A DNA stretch of 64,000 nt from Ascidiaceihabitans sp023955215 (lineage in GTDB: Bacteria > Pseudomonadota > Alphaproteobacteria > Rhodobacterales > Rhodobacteraceae), in the NCBI GenBank assembly GCA_943788345.1, contig CALSPX010000017.1:54440-118439 (forward strand), given 5' to 3'. The notes below the pieces were generated by a model, which saw only the letters and a program-made list of their open reading frames with translations, did no database searches and was not told the origin of the DNA. Every line of letters starts with the position of its first letter. Positions within the stretch are counted from its first letter, which is position 1. Shown here piece by piece: positions 7,878 to 17,149 of this stretch. Made by a program: the position numbers and the translations under genes.

Positions 7878-9452
7878 ATGACTGAGACAAGAGAGGCCGC
7901 ACTGGCCAGCAAAGCGTGGCCCTTTGAAGAAGCCCGCCGTCTGCTCAAACGTTTTGCCAAGTCGCCACCTGAGAAAGGCTATGTGCTTTTTGAAACTGGT
8001 TATGGCCCATCAGGCTTGCCGCATATCGGTACCTTTGGCGAAGTCGCCCGTACAACAATGATCCGTCGTGCATTCGAAGAGATCAGCGATATCCCAACCA
8101 AGATGGTTTGTTTTTCCGACGATCTGGACGGTATGCGCAAGGTTCCAAGCAACGTTCCAAACGCAGACAGCCTGACCGAGCACCTTCAGCGTCCATTGAC
8201 GCGCGTGCCTGATCCCTTCGGAACGCATGACAGCTTTGGCGATCACAACAATGCAATGCTGCGCCGCTTCTTGGACACCTTTGGGTTTGAATACGATTTC
8301 ATCTCTGCCACTGAGTTTTATGGTTCAGGTAAATTTGATGAAGTGCTTTTGCGCGCAGTTGAAAAATACGATGAAGTCATGGCGGTGATGTTGAAATCAT
8401 TGCGCGAAGAGCGTCGTCAGACCTATTCGATTTTCTTACCGATCCACCCAGAAACCGGTCGCGTTTTGTATGTGCCGATGAAGTCGGTCAACAAGGCTGA
8501 CGGCACGATCACATTCGATGATGAAGATGGTGTTGAGTGGACGCTGCCTGTTACTGGCGGCAATGTTAAGTTGCAGTGGAAGCCAGACTTTGGCGCACGT
8601 TGGGCTGCTTTGGGTGTTGATTTTGAGATGTATGGCAAAGACCACTCAACCAACACGCCGATTTACGATGGCATCTGCCGTATCTTGGGTCACAAAGCGC
8701 CAGAGCACTTTTCATACGAGTTGTTCTTGGATGAAAACGGTCAGAAGATTTCAAAGACTAGCGGCAATGGCGTGAGCATTGATAAATGGCTGACTTATGC
8801 GTCCTCTGAATCCCTTTCATACTTCATGTACCAAAAGCCGAAGACGGCAAAGCGGATGCATTTCGATGTGATCCCAAAAGCGATGGACGAATATCATCAA
8901 CAGTTGCGTGCCTACGCTGGTCAAGACATCAAAGGCCAGTTGAACAACCCTGTTTGGCACATTCACGGTGGTGACGTTCCTGAGTCTAAAATGGTGGTTC
9001 CGTATTCCATGCTATTGAACTTGGCATCTGTTTCGGGCGCTGAGGAAAAGGATCAGTTGTGGGGGTTCATCCAGCGTTATGCACCCGATACTTCGGCTGA
9101 AACGAACCCTGACATGGATCAGGCTGCTGGTTTTGCAGTGCGGTATTACAATGACTTTGTAAAACCAGCCAAAGTGTTCCGCGCCCCGACAGACATTGAG
9201 CGCGAAGCGTTGGAAGATCTGCGTGATCGTCTGAAATCTTGGGACGGTGAGTTGGACGGTGATGCGTTGCAGTCCGAAGTCTTTGCTTGTGGTCGTGAAC
9301 GTTTCGACCCGATGCGTGGCTGGTTCACGGCCCTATATGAAGTGCTGCTGGGTGCCTCGCAGGGGCCACGTTTTGGTGGGTTCATCGCGCTCTACGGTGT
9401 TGATGAAACTGTTGCGTTGATTGATCGCGCCTTGGCAGGTGAGTTGCTTTAA
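7878..9452 (+). CDS. lysK: Lysyl-tRNA synthetase, class I
   Basis: Charges tRNA-Lys in the cytosol. This is the class I enzyme, found in most Archaea and some bacteria including many Alphaproteobacteria, and unrelated to class II LysS. I see the HIGH-type motif in GPSGLPHIGTFGE and the KMSKS-type loop QKISKTSGNG, plus the class I LysRS blocks CFSDDLDGMRKVP and MYGKDHSTN. Length 524 fits. The frame is open to a TTG at 7866, but the ATG at 7878 (MTETREAALASKAWPFEEA) is the natural start. It is followed by a strong terminator. Confidence 0.95.
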   Translation: MTETREAALASKAWPFEEARRLLKRFAKSPPEKGYVLFETGYGPSGLPHIGTFGEVARTTMIRRAFEEISDIPTKMVCFSDDLDGMRKVPSNVPNADSLTEHLQRPLTRVPDPFGTHDSFGDHNNAMLRRFLDTFGFEYDFISATEFYGSGKFDEVLLRAVEKYDEVMAVMLKSLREERRQTYSIFLPIHPETGRVLYVPMKSVNKADGTITFDDEDGVEWTLPVTGGNVKLQWKPDFGARWAALGVDFEMYGKDHSTNTPIYDGICRILGHKAPEHFSYELFLDENGQKISKTSGNGVSIDKWLTYASSESLSYFMYQKPKTAKRMHFDVIPKAMDEYHQQLRAYAGQDIKGQLNNPVWHIHGGDVPESKMVVPYSMLLNLASVSGAEEKDQLWGFIQRYAPDTSAETNPDMDQAAGFAVRYYNDFVKPAKVFRAPTDIEREALEDLRDRLKSWDGELDGDALQSEVFACGRERFDPMRGWFTALYEVLLGASQGPRFGGFIALYGVDETVALIDRALAGELL

Positions 9453-9476
9453 GCCTCCGAAGACTGGTTCGAAATT

Positions 9477-9512
9477 GAAAGGGCGGTTTGTTTCGGCAAG
9501 CCGCCCTTTTTC
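9477..9512 (+). terminator. Intrinsic terminator after lysK
   Basis: AAAGGGCGG, a 14-nt loop, CCGCCCTTTTT: a GC-rich stem ending in five T residues, 25 bp after the lysK stop. Confidence 0.9.
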
Positions 9513-9574
9513 ATATCTTGTTGATTTGGGTTGATTGCGGGCTAACTCTTCTGAGAAACAGTTGGAGATTGGAA

Positions 9575-9988
9575 ATGCTTCGTACCCTGGAAATCGCAAT
9601 GATTGTAATGCTAATGAGCGGCCTAGGAATAGGTGGTGCGCAGGCGCAGGGGGCTGACATAAAGTCGACGATTGACCGACAGATCAAAGCATTTCAGGCC
9701 GACGACTTTGAGACAGCGTTTGGGTTTGCCAGCCCGAATTTACAGCGGTTGTTTGGCAGCCCCGACAATTTTCGCAGCATGGTGACACGTGGTTATCCAA
9801 TGGTTTGGAGGCCTGCCGAGGTGCGGTATTTGGAGTTGGCTGACGTGAATGGCAGCCTTTGGCAGAAGGTACTGATCAAGGATAAAAAAGGTGTGGTCCA
9901 CGTCCTTGGCTATCGCATGTTAGAGACTGATATGGGGTGGAAAATCAACGGTGTTCAGTTGTTTCCAAGTCCTGGTGTTGGTGCCTAA
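9575..9988 (+). CDS. Exported DUF4864 protein
   Basis: A 137-residue protein with a signal peptide (MLRTLEIAMIVMLMSGLGIG, cleavage probably after AQA). The mature part, IDRQIKAFQADDFETAFGFA, SPNLQRLFGSPDNFRSMV and GWKINGVQL, matches DUF4864, a small NTF2/cystatin-like periplasmic family of unknown function. The open frame extends back into the lysK terminator, so the ATG at 9575 with GGAG 8 bases upstream is chosen. No functional hint comes from its neighbours. Confidence 0.8.
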   Translation: MLRTLEIAMIVMLMSGLGIGGAQAQGADIKSTIDRQIKAFQADDFETAFGFASPNLQRLFGSPDNFRSMVTRGYPMVWRPAEVRYLELADVNGSLWQKVLIKDKKGVVHVLGYRMLETDMGWKINGVQLFPSPGVGA

Positions 9989-10148
9989 TCCACCCCACCG
10001 TACGGTGCTATGAGACCCTATTAACGGCTTATTGATATATTCCTTTCTGTTGGCACGTGACCATGTGGGTGGCGATGCTTTTGGATTTGATCGGTGTCCA
10101 TTCCTTTGGAGTTTCCAAAGTGTGGCCCCGTGGGAAAGGGTGTTTCGG

Positions 10149-12431
10149 ATGAACAAGGCAATTACTGATGGCGTGCTGTTGATGCCACCTGCGTTTGCGA
10201 ATGGGTTGGATGTTTGGTCAAGTGGCGATGGCACACCGGGGTCGGATACTTATGCCAATGCAAGCAACGCGGCGTTTGTTCCTGCGGATCAGGATTTCGC
10301 GGGATGCATCGAAATTCAGAAAACATCCACAACGACCAAGTTACGCTATATGGGTGAAACCCCGTTGCTGCCCGGTTGCTATTTGCGGGTGACAGCACAG
10401 ATCAAAGCATTGAGTGGCAGTTTGCCAAATGTGCGCATCGCTGCCTATGCGGGGCAAGCTGGTGGTGTAGCGGTGAGTGGTGTTTCCACCTCTGGCCCCA
10501 CGACGACCCTAACAAGTTACGGTGACGTGATTGAGGTCAGTGCGATCATCGGTGCGGGGCAGCGCAATGGCGTTGACATGGTGTGGGGAGGCAATGCCTT
10601 GTTTGGTCATTTTGGTTTGGATTTGACGGGGCCAAATGGCGGCGTTGTGCGGATCGACGACATCAAAATTGAAGATGTCACTTCCGTTTTCATGCGTGAT
10701 CTTATCTCGCTTGTGGATGTGCGCGATTATGGTGCATTGGGCGACGGTGTTACCGATGACAGTGCAGCATTTGATGCTGCAAATACGGCCGCCAATGGGC
10801 GCACGATTTTGGTCCCGACGGGCACCTATCATTTGAACAATGATGTCACGCTGGATGCCAAAATTCAGTTTGAAGGCAAAGTGACAATGCCAACGAACAA
10901 GCTGTTTTTGATGCGCCAGCAGTTTGATTTGCCTGCCTACATTGATGCGTTCAAGGATGAAGAGCTGGCGTTCAAGAAGGCGTTCCAAGCGCTGTTGAAT
11001 AACGTTGATCACGATTCATTGGATTTGGGTGGTCGCCGTGTTTGGATCACGGAGCCCATCGATATGCAGGCGGCAACACCTGAGCGCACATCCTATGCAA
11101 CGCGCCGTGTTATTCGCAATGGCCAGATCGAAGCCTCCCCTTCAGGTGACTGGGCAACACAGGTTGCAACCTCGCAAGCCAGCTATAGTGCTTCAAACAA
11201 CAAAAAGCTCACTAGTGTTTCTAACATTGCGAACATTCAGGTCGGTTCACTGGTTGAGGGTGTTGGTGTGGGCCGTGAAGTTTATGTGCGATCCAAGAAT
11301 GTAGCGTCACAAGAAATCACTCTGAGTGCTGCGCTATATGATGCAGAAGGCACGCAGAATTTCACCTTTCGCAGGTTCAGGTATTTGTTGGATTTCAGTG
11401 GGTACACCAGCCTGAGCAAATTCACGGTTTCTGAGATCGAGTTCCAATGTAACAACGTGGCCAGTGGCATCTTGTTGGCGCCATCTGGTATCGTTTTTGA
11501 TATCAATGAGTGCTTTATTTCGCGGCCCGGAAATCGGGGGATCACATCTCATGGCTCGGGATGTCAGGGGATGTTGATTGACCGCTGTCAGTTCTTGTCG
11601 GCCGAAGATGCTTCTAATGTGGCGGACCGAACAACGATTGCGATCAACGCTCACTCGAATGATGTGAAAATTCGCAACAACCGTACGACAAGGTTCCGCC
11701 ACTTCGCGGTGCTAGGCGGTGGTAATACCTTGTTTATTGGGAACCATTTTTTCCAAGGAGACTCGGTGGCCAGTGGTATCCGCACTGCGGGTTTGGTGAT
11801 TGCGAAATCGCATGCCAGTTCGATCATCACCAGCAACTATATCGATAATTGTTTCATCGAATGGACCAATGAATATGACCCTGCACCAGAGTTCAGTTCT
11901 GAATTCTCATTCAGTGCGCTGAGCATCACAGACAATGTATTTTTGTCAGGAGATGTCGCCCCTTGGTTCAGTTACATCGTGGTTAAACCTCACGGTGCAG
12001 GACATTTTCTAAGTGGTGTGAACATCACTGGAAATCGCTTCAAATCATTGGGCGCGACGATTGACCGTGCAGAGCGGGTGGACACCAGTTTTGCGGACTT
12101 GGATTATCTCCGAATGCGCGATGTGAACTTTACCGCCAATTCGTTTCATGGGGTTGTAAATCGTGTGTCGAACCCTCTGCGGATGAAACACACTGAGGGA
12201 TCCGTAGCCACAACATGGACTGTGGATACGAATGAAAAACTGCCGTTCAATGGTCAAACGTTGGCGGTGGATAGCGTCGTTGTTCTTGGCCGTATCCGGA
12301 ACAGTTCAAACAGTGTGGTCTTCTTGTCCCCTGCTGCTGATACTCGCAAAGGGTCCAACTTTGACCAGATACAATTGACTTGGCAGCAACCGGTCCGCGG
12401 TGCTGTTCAAGTCGCGATCCGTATGGACTGA
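10149..12431 (+). CDS. Pectate-lyase-superfamily right-handed beta-helix protein
   Basis: A 760-residue protein. From about residue 190 it has VDVRDYGALGDGVTDDSAAFDAA, the entry motif of the Pectate_lyase_3/GH28-related superfamily, followed by repeated beta-helix rungs (IDRCQFLS, VKIRNNRTTRF, TLFIGNHFFQGD, SIITSNYIDNCF, VNITGNRFKS). The first ~190 residues form a separate N-terminal domain (YMGETPLLPGCYLRVTAQIKA, GHFGLDLTGPNGG) resembling a carbohydrate-binding jelly roll. No export signal is evident. Proteins of this fold cut or bind polysaccharides and also serve as phage-type spikes; I cannot tell which applies. The start ATG 10149 follows GGGAAAGGG. Confidence 0.75.
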   Translation: MNKAITDGVLLMPPAFANGLDVWSSGDGTPGSDTYANASNAAFVPADQDFAGCIEIQKTSTTTKLRYMGETPLLPGCYLRVTAQIKALSGSLPNVRIAAYAGQAGGVAVSGVSTSGPTTTLTSYGDVIEVSAIIGAGQRNGVDMVWGGNALFGHFGLDLTGPNGGVVRIDDIKIEDVTSVFMRDLISLVDVRDYGALGDGVTDDSAAFDAANTAANGRTILVPTGTYHLNNDVTLDAKIQFEGKVTMPTNKLFLMRQQFDLPAYIDAFKDEELAFKKAFQALLNNVDHDSLDLGGRRVWITEPIDMQAATPERTSYATRRVIRNGQIEASPSGDWATQVATSQASYSASNNKKLTSVSNIANIQVGSLVEGVGVGREVYVRSKNVASQEITLSAALYDAEGTQNFTFRRFRYLLDFSGYTSLSKFTVSEIEFQCNNVASGILLAPSGIVFDINECFISRPGNRGITSHGSGCQGMLIDRCQFLSAEDASNVADRTTIAINAHSNDVKIRNNRTTRFRHFAVLGGGNTLFIGNHFFQGDSVASGIRTAGLVIAKSHASSIITSNYIDNCFIEWTNEYDPAPEFSSEFSFSALSITDNVFLSGDVAPWFSYIVVKPHGAGHFLSGVNITGNRFKSLGATIDRAERVDTSFADLDYLRMRDVNFTANSFHGVVNRVSNPLRMKHTEGSVATTWTVDTNEKLPFNGQTLAVDSVVVLGRIRNSSNSVVFLSPAADTRKGSNFDQIQLTWQQPVRGAVQVAIRMD

Positions 12432-12438
12432 GGGGGAT

Positions 12439-12473
12439 GGTGTAGGCCCGCAATTGGTTTGCGGGCCTACACC
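12439..12473. terminator. Perfect 15-bp hairpin between convergent genes
   Basis: GGTGTAGGCCCGCAA and its exact complement flank a 5-nt loop, between the stops of the beta-helix gene and uvrB. There is no long T-run on either side; the symmetry suggests a bidirectional transcription block or RNA-end stabiliser. Confidence 0.7.
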
Positions 12474-12480
12474 TCAATGA

Positions 12481-14676
12481 TTAGCGCCCGCGGCGCTTGA
12501 CCCCGCCGCGCATACCGCCGCGTCCCATTGTGGAACGGCCTGATGATTTCTTGGCATCATCAACTGCTTTTTCAACATCGTACTGTCGCGCCATTGGATC
12601 AGCCGACACGGTCAGCTCAACAGCCTCAAGCCGTTTGACTTCATCACGCAGCTTTGCCGCTTCTTCAAACTCGAGGTTCTCCGCAGCTTTGCGCATATCC
12701 GTGCGCAGCCCTTCAAGAACGGTCTGAAGGTTTCCGCCGGCAAGCGGGTTGTCGATTTTTGCAGTGATACGGGACTGATCGGTGTCCCCTTTGTAGAGGC
12801 CGGCCAAAATGTCTTCGACGTTCTTTTTGACGGTGTAGGGGGTGATGCCGTGTTTGACGTTATAGGCCTCTTGTTTAACACGACGACGGTTGGTTTCACC
12901 CAACGCGCGTTCCATCGATCCCGTGATCCGATCCGCGTACATGATTACGCGACCTTCGGCGTTACGTGCAGCACGGCCGATGGTTTGAACAAGCGAAGTT
13001 TCTGAGCGCAAAAATCCCTCTTTGTCCGCATCAAGGATGGCAACCAGTCCACATTCAGGAATGTCTAAACCTTCGCGCAGCAAGTTGATTCCGATAAGAA
13101 CATCAAAGGCCCCAAGGCGCAGATCACGCAGGATTTCGATACGTTCAATTGTGTCGATTTCACTGTGCATATAGCGCACGCGAATGCCTTGTTCATGCAT
13201 GTATTCTGTCAGGTCTTCTGCCATGCGTTTGGTCAAAGTGGTGCACAATGTGCGCATCCCTTGGGCCGTTACGATGCGGACTTCATCCAGCAAATCATCG
13301 ACCTGCATTTCGACAGGACGGATTTCAACAGGTGGATCCAGAAGACCAGTTGGGCGAATGACCTGCTCAACAAACACGCCGCCCGTTTGTTCGATTTCCC
13401 ACTTCGCAGGGGTTGCAGATACGAACACAGATTGTGGACGCATTGCATCCCATTCCTCGAACTTGAGGGGGCGGTTGTCCATGCAAGAGGGCAGGCGGAA
13501 ACCGTGTTCTGACAACGTCATCTTACGTTTAAAGTCCCCTTTATACATGCCGCCTATTTGGGGAACAGAGACGTGGGATTCATCTGCGAAAACGATGGCG
13601 TTGTCGGGAATGAATTCAAACAACGTGGGGGGTGGTTCGCCCGGTGCACGACCAGTCAGGTAGCGTGAATAGTTTTCGATGCCGTTACACACGCCGGTGG
13701 CTTCTAGCATCTCAAGGTCAAAGTTGGTGCGTTGTTCTAAGCGTTGTGCCTCTAGTAGTTTGTTTTCACCAACCAGTTGATCAAGACGATGACGCAGCTC
13801 TTTCTTGATGCTGATCAACGCTTGGGACATCGCAGGTTTTGGCGTCACATAGTGGCTGTTCGCATAGACACGAATTTGTTCCATATTGTCGGTTTTTTCA
13901 CCGGTCAGGGGATCAAATTCTGTGATGCTTTCAAGTTCGTCGCCGAAGAACGACAGGCGCCATGCACGATCGTCCAAGTGGGCAGGGAAGATTTCGAGCG
14001 CATCACCGCGTACACGGAATGAGCCGCGGAAAAATGCAGCGTCGTTGCGTTTATATTGTTGGGCGACCAAATCTGCGATCACTTGGCGTTGATTATATTC
14101 GCCGCCAACTTTCAAATCCTGCGTCATTGCACCGTAGGTTTCGACCGATCCAATGCCGTAAATACATGACACGGAGGCGACGATAATAACGTCATCACGT
14201 TCCAACAAGGCTCGCGTGGCAGAGTGGCGCATACGGTCGATCTGTTCGTTGATCTGGCTTTCTTTTTCGATGAACGTGTCAGAACGAGCAACATAGGCTT
14301 CAGGCTGATAATAATCATAGAAACTGACAAAGTATTCGACGGCGTTGTCGGGAAAGAAACCTTTGAATTCGCCGTAAAGCTGGGCAGCCAAAGTTTTGTT
14401 CGGGGCAAGGATAATCGCGGGGCGTTGGGTTGCCTCGATTACTTTGGCGATGGTGAATGTTTTACCTGTACCTGTGGCCCCCAGCAAAACTTGATCGCGA
14501 TCACCGTCGGCAATCCCTGAAACAAGTTCCTTGATTGCGGTGGGTTGGTCACCTGCTGGCGTGAATTCGGTCTCAAGGACAAAAGGGCGCCCCCCTTCAA
14601 GTTTCAGTCGATTGCGGACATCGCCAGAAATAGCACCCATTTCGGCGTTGGCTTGGTCTGAGTGGGCATAGGGCAT
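12481..14676 (-). CDS. uvrB: UvrABC excinuclease subunit B
   Basis: The DNA damage-verification helicase of nucleotide excision repair. Walker A GATGTGKT is at residues 66-73, the damage-probing hairpin region YYQPEAYV follows, and DEAD-like VFADESHVSVPQIGGM, helicase motifs IGINLLREGLDIPE and QTIGRAARNAEGRVI are all present. The C-terminal UVR motif LEFEEAAKLRDEVKRLE binds UvrC/UvrA. Length 731 is usual for alphaproteobacteria, with a basic Gly/Arg-rich tail. The start MPYAHSDQANAE at 14676 is at a plausible position; the 277-bp upstream gap contains its promoter and that of the next gene. Confidence 0.97.
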   Translation of the reverse strand: MPYAHSDQANAEMGAISGDVRNRLKLEGGRPFVLETEFTPAGDQPTAIKELVSGIADGDRDQVLLGATGTGKTFTIAKVIEATQRPAIILAPNKTLAAQLYGEFKGFFPDNAVEYFVSFYDYYQPEAYVARSDTFIEKESQINEQIDRMRHSATRALLERDDVIIVASVSCIYGIGSVETYGAMTQDLKVGGEYNQRQVIADLVAQQYKRNDAAFFRGSFRVRGDALEIFPAHLDDRAWRLSFFGDELESITEFDPLTGEKTDNMEQIRVYANSHYVTPKPAMSQALISIKKELRHRLDQLVGENKLLEAQRLEQRTNFDLEMLEATGVCNGIENYSRYLTGRAPGEPPPTLFEFIPDNAIVFADESHVSVPQIGGMYKGDFKRKMTLSEHGFRLPSCMDNRPLKFEEWDAMRPQSVFVSATPAKWEIEQTGGVFVEQVIRPTGLLDPPVEIRPVEMQVDDLLDEVRIVTAQGMRTLCTTLTKRMAEDLTEYMHEQGIRVRYMHSEIDTIERIEILRDLRLGAFDVLIGINLLREGLDIPECGLVAILDADKEGFLRSETSLVQTIGRAARNAEGRVIMYADRITGSMERALGETNRRRVKQEAYNVKHGITPYTVKKNVEDILAGLYKGDTDQSRITAKIDNPLAGGNLQTVLEGLRTDMRKAAENLEFEEAAKLRDEVKRLEAVELTVSADPMARQYDVEKAVDDAKKSSGRSTMGRGGMRGGVKRRGR

Positions 14677-14953
14677 AATCGACTCGCTTTCACAGACACA
14701 TTTGATTTGTTTCTTGGCCGCTTCAAGGGGGTGAAGTGGCTTGCTGACAGAAACAGTCAGTAGCGTTGAGTGGTCTGAAGGGGTTCTAGCACCTGAAATC
14801 TGCGGCTAACAGTCAGATAACACGTATGTTCTAAGTCAGCTGACCTTATCAGGGTCGGGTTTTAGATTGTAGAAACCATGACCCTAAAAGGTGACTTGCC
14901 CTAAGGTGCGAAATTTCGGATACGTGTAGCGATCACAAATCGGAGTTAACCCC

Positions 14954-15265
14954 ATGCGCGCACGCATTTTTCAACCTGCCAAGACTGCAATGTCATCTGG
15001 AACAGCCAAAACAAAAGGCTGGGTTTTGGAATTCACACAGGAAAGCGCACGTTCGGTTGACCCTTTGATGGGATGGACATCATCCAGCGATACCCAAAGT
15101 CAAGTACGCCTGAACTTTGACAGCAAAGAAGACGCTGTTGAATACGCGACTGAGAACGGGATCGAGGCGCAAGTTCAAGAACCGAACAAGCGTAAAGTTA
15201 ATATTCGTCCAAATGGATACTCAGAGAATTTTGCAACGGCTCGCCGTGGCGCGTGGACGCACTAA
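14954..15265 (+). CDS. NADH dehydrogenase (complex I) accessory subunit, NDUFS4 family
   Basis: A 103-residue protein beginning MRARIFQPAKTAMSSGTAKT, the N-terminus of the ETC complex I subunit (NDUFS4/18-kDa) family kept in alphaproteobacteria and mitochondria. Further matches are GWVLEFTQESARSVDPLMGWTSS and FDSKEDAVEYATENG. It sits at the membrane-arm/peripheral-arm junction of complex I and helps stability. It stands alone, away from a nuo operon, as is usual. The start has GGAG about 10 bases upstream, and a TTGCCC-(about 17 bp)-ATACG promoter-like pair lies just before it. Confidence 0.92.
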   Translation: MRARIFQPAKTAMSSGTAKTKGWVLEFTQESARSVDPLMGWTSSSDTQSQVRLNFDSKEDAVEYATENGIEAQVQEPNKRKVNIRPNGYSENFATARRGAWTH

Positions 15266-15349
15266 AAACCATGGTCTGAGTTGACGAAATGTTAACGCAT
15301 TGGATTGATCGTTGAGATAATCTCTCAAATTTAAATTAATTGATTTAGG

Positions 15350-15374
15350 GCGGCTTGTTGGCCGTCTTTTTATT
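15350..15374 (+). terminator. Intrinsic terminator after the complex I subunit gene
   Basis: GGCGGC, loop TTGTTG, GCCGTCTTTTTATTTT: a 6-bp stem (one G-U pair) with a T-run, just upstream of the MYG1 gene. Confidence 0.7.
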
Positions 15375-15397
15375 TTCTGATCTGTTGGAGTAATCGC

Positions 15398-16315
15398 ATG
15401 ACTATTACACATCTCGTTACGCATTCCGGTGGCTTTCACGCTGATGAATTGTTGTCTTCTGTCATTTTGACACGGCTATTTCCGCAAGCTGAATTGATCC
15501 GCACACGTGACAATGACTGGGTCACGCCATCATCGGATAAAATCATCTACGACGTTGGCCGTGATTATAACGCTGAAGCGCAAATCTTTGACCACCACCA
15601 ACGTCCAAACCCGCTGCGCGAAGATGAGCAGCCTTACAGCTCGTTCGGCTTGATCTGGGCACACTATGGTCGTGAGTATCTGGCGGCTATGGACGTGCCT
15701 GCCGAAAACATTGAGGCAATTCATGATAAATTTGATTCCAAATTTGTCCTGCCAATTGATCTGTTGGACAATGGTGCAATGGAACCCTCTGTCGCTGGCC
15801 CGCTCTCGATCCTGACACTGCCAGCACTTTTGGGCAGCCTAAAGCCGGTTTTTGATGACACCTCCAAAACGGCTGATGATGACGCATTCATGGCAGCGCT
15901 TCCAATTGCACGTAGCTTTATCGAAGCATCAATTGGCAATTTTGCGGCCAAAGCGCGTGCCCAAGGCCTGGTTCTTGAAGCAATTGAAAAAGCAGGCGCA
16001 TCACCAATTTTGGAACTGCCGATGGGCATGCCATACCGTTCGGCCCTTGATCAGGCGGGTGCGGATCACATCCTGTTTGTCGTGACACCACGTGGTGACG
16101 ACTGGACGATTGGTGGGATCAAGCTGTCAAATGAGACGTTTGAAAATCGCGCTGATCTGCCTGCAGCATGGGCGGGTTTGACGGATGGCGCGCTTGAGGC
16201 GGCTTGTGGTGTTAAGGGGGCGAAATTCTGTCACAACGCCCGCTTTATTGCCGTGGCTGACACTCGCGAGGGTATCTTGGAGATGGCTCGCTTGGCCGTT
16301 GCTGAGGTCCAGTAA
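15398..16315 (+). CDS. MYG1-family exonuclease-like protein (UPF0160)
   Basis: 305 residues starting MTITHLVTHSGGFHADELLS, the HxGxFHaDE metal-binding block of the MYG1 family, a DHH-phosphoesterase-like group. The mitochondrial/nuclear eukaryotic member is a 3'-5' RNA exonuclease. Other blocks: YDVGRDYNAEAQIFDHHQR (DHH motif), SSFGLIWAHYGREYL and the late FCHNARFIAVADTREGILEMA. Cytosolic. GGAG lies 8 bases before the ATG. The bacterial role is not established. It is followed closely by a GNAT gene in the same direction. Confidence 0.9.
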   Translation: MTITHLVTHSGGFHADELLSSVILTRLFPQAELIRTRDNDWVTPSSDKIIYDVGRDYNAEAQIFDHHQRPNPLREDEQPYSSFGLIWAHYGREYLAAMDVPAENIEAIHDKFDSKFVLPIDLLDNGAMEPSVAGPLSILTLPALLGSLKPVFDDTSKTADDDAFMAALPIARSFIEASIGNFAAKARAQGLVLEAIEKAGASPILELPMGMPYRSALDQAGADHILFVVTPRGDDWTIGGIKLSNETFENRADLPAAWAGLTDGALEAACGVKGAKFCHNARFIAVADTREGILEMARLAVAEVQ

Positions 16316-16393
16316 GGGCCAACATTAAGGTTATAGATTTCGGGTGTATTTTGTTGTTTGATGGCACCATCAGGCAACAAGGGAATATGATCC

Positions 16394-16858
16394 GTGACCG
16401 ATCTGCAGACGCAAATTGAATCCTCAACATCTGATGACGTTCGGGCTGTGCTACAGCGTCATTTCGAACTGATGCGGGCAACGTCGCCCGCCGAAAGCTG
16501 TCATGTGATGGATCCTGATGCCGTGCTTGAAGCCGATGTTGTGATAGTGGGGGCACGCCGCGACGGACAGCTGTTGGCCGTGGGTGGATTGAAGGCGATT
16601 GGACCTGACCACGGTGAATTAAAATCTATGCATACCTTGCAAGAGGCGCGGGGGCAGGGCGCTGGAAAACATGTGCTTCGGGCGCTGCTAAAACATGCCC
16701 AGACTATGGGGTTCACGAAAGTAAGTCTTGAAACTGGCAGCGACTCGCCATTTGAACCTGCACGGCAGATGTATCAAGCGCATGGATTTAACGAATGCCC
16801 ACCCTTTGCCGACTATGTCAAAGACCCTCTCAGCGTATTTATGACCCGCACCCTATAG
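16394..16858 (+). CDS. GNAT-family N-acetyltransferase
   Basis: 154 residues. The acetyl-CoA site is in ELKSMHTLQEARGQGAGKHVL (motif A, RGQGAGK as the P-loop-like Q/RxxGxG/A). VSLETGSDSPFEPARQMYQAHGF is the typical motif B of small-molecule GNATs. The start is GTG at 16394 after AAGGGA; the protein begins MTDLQTQIESSTSDDV. The substrate is unknown; the LETGS...FEPARQMY pattern resembles PhnO/amino-acid acetylases. It ends 56 bp before tRNA-Arg. Confidence 0.88.
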   Translation: MTDLQTQIESSTSDDVRAVLQRHFELMRATSPAESCHVMDPDAVLEADVVIVGARRDGQLLAVGGLKAIGPDHGELKSMHTLQEARGQGAGKHVLRALLKHAQTMGFTKVSLETGSDSPFEPARQMYQAHGFNECPPFADYVKDPLSVFMTRTL

Positions 16859-16914
16859 TTTCGCCGCTGAACACTCTTGCCAAGACGCGGCAGATAACAC
16901 AAAACGGCATCAGC

Positions 16915-16991
16915 GGTCCCTTAGCTCAACTGGATAGAGCAGCCCACTTCTAATGGGCAGGTTGAGGGTTCGAGTCCTTCAGGGACCGCCA
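16915..16991 (+). tRNA. tRNA-Arg (anticodon UCU)
   Basis: A full cloverleaf with encoded CCA: acceptor GGTCCCT/AGGGACC, D-arm GCTC/GAGC, anticodon stem GCCCA/TGGGC with loop CTTCTAA (anticodon TCT), T-arm GAGGG-TTCGAGT-CCTTC with one G-U pair, discriminator G. It marks the left edge of the mobile region that follows. Confidence 0.96.
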
Positions 16992-17005
16992 CTAACCTAT
17001 TTTTG

Positions 17006-17041
17006 TGTCATTGTCAGAAAAAGCATAAGCATGCGCAAAAA
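17006..17041 (+). mobile_element. Candidate terminal inverted repeat of a Tn402/Tn5053 (tni)-type transposon
   Basis: TGTCATTGTCAGAAA begins 14 bp after the tRNA-Arg CCA. The remembered Tn402/Tn5053 terminus begins TGTCATTTTCAGAA, so 13 of the first 14 bases agree. Two similar short blocks follow (AAAAAGCATAAGC and AAAAAAGCAATAGG), as expected for multiple transposase-binding repeats. The next gene inward is a tniQ, which supports the reading. No second end or 5-bp target duplication was found. Confidence 0.6.
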
Positions 17042-17149
17042 AAGCAATAGGTTGCTCAAGCCTTATAAATAAGGGCTTTCATTTCTTGCGTCTCAGATCC
17101 GCTCATTCATGGTTGACGATTTTCCAAACGGCTACTGCATCCGTTTGTT

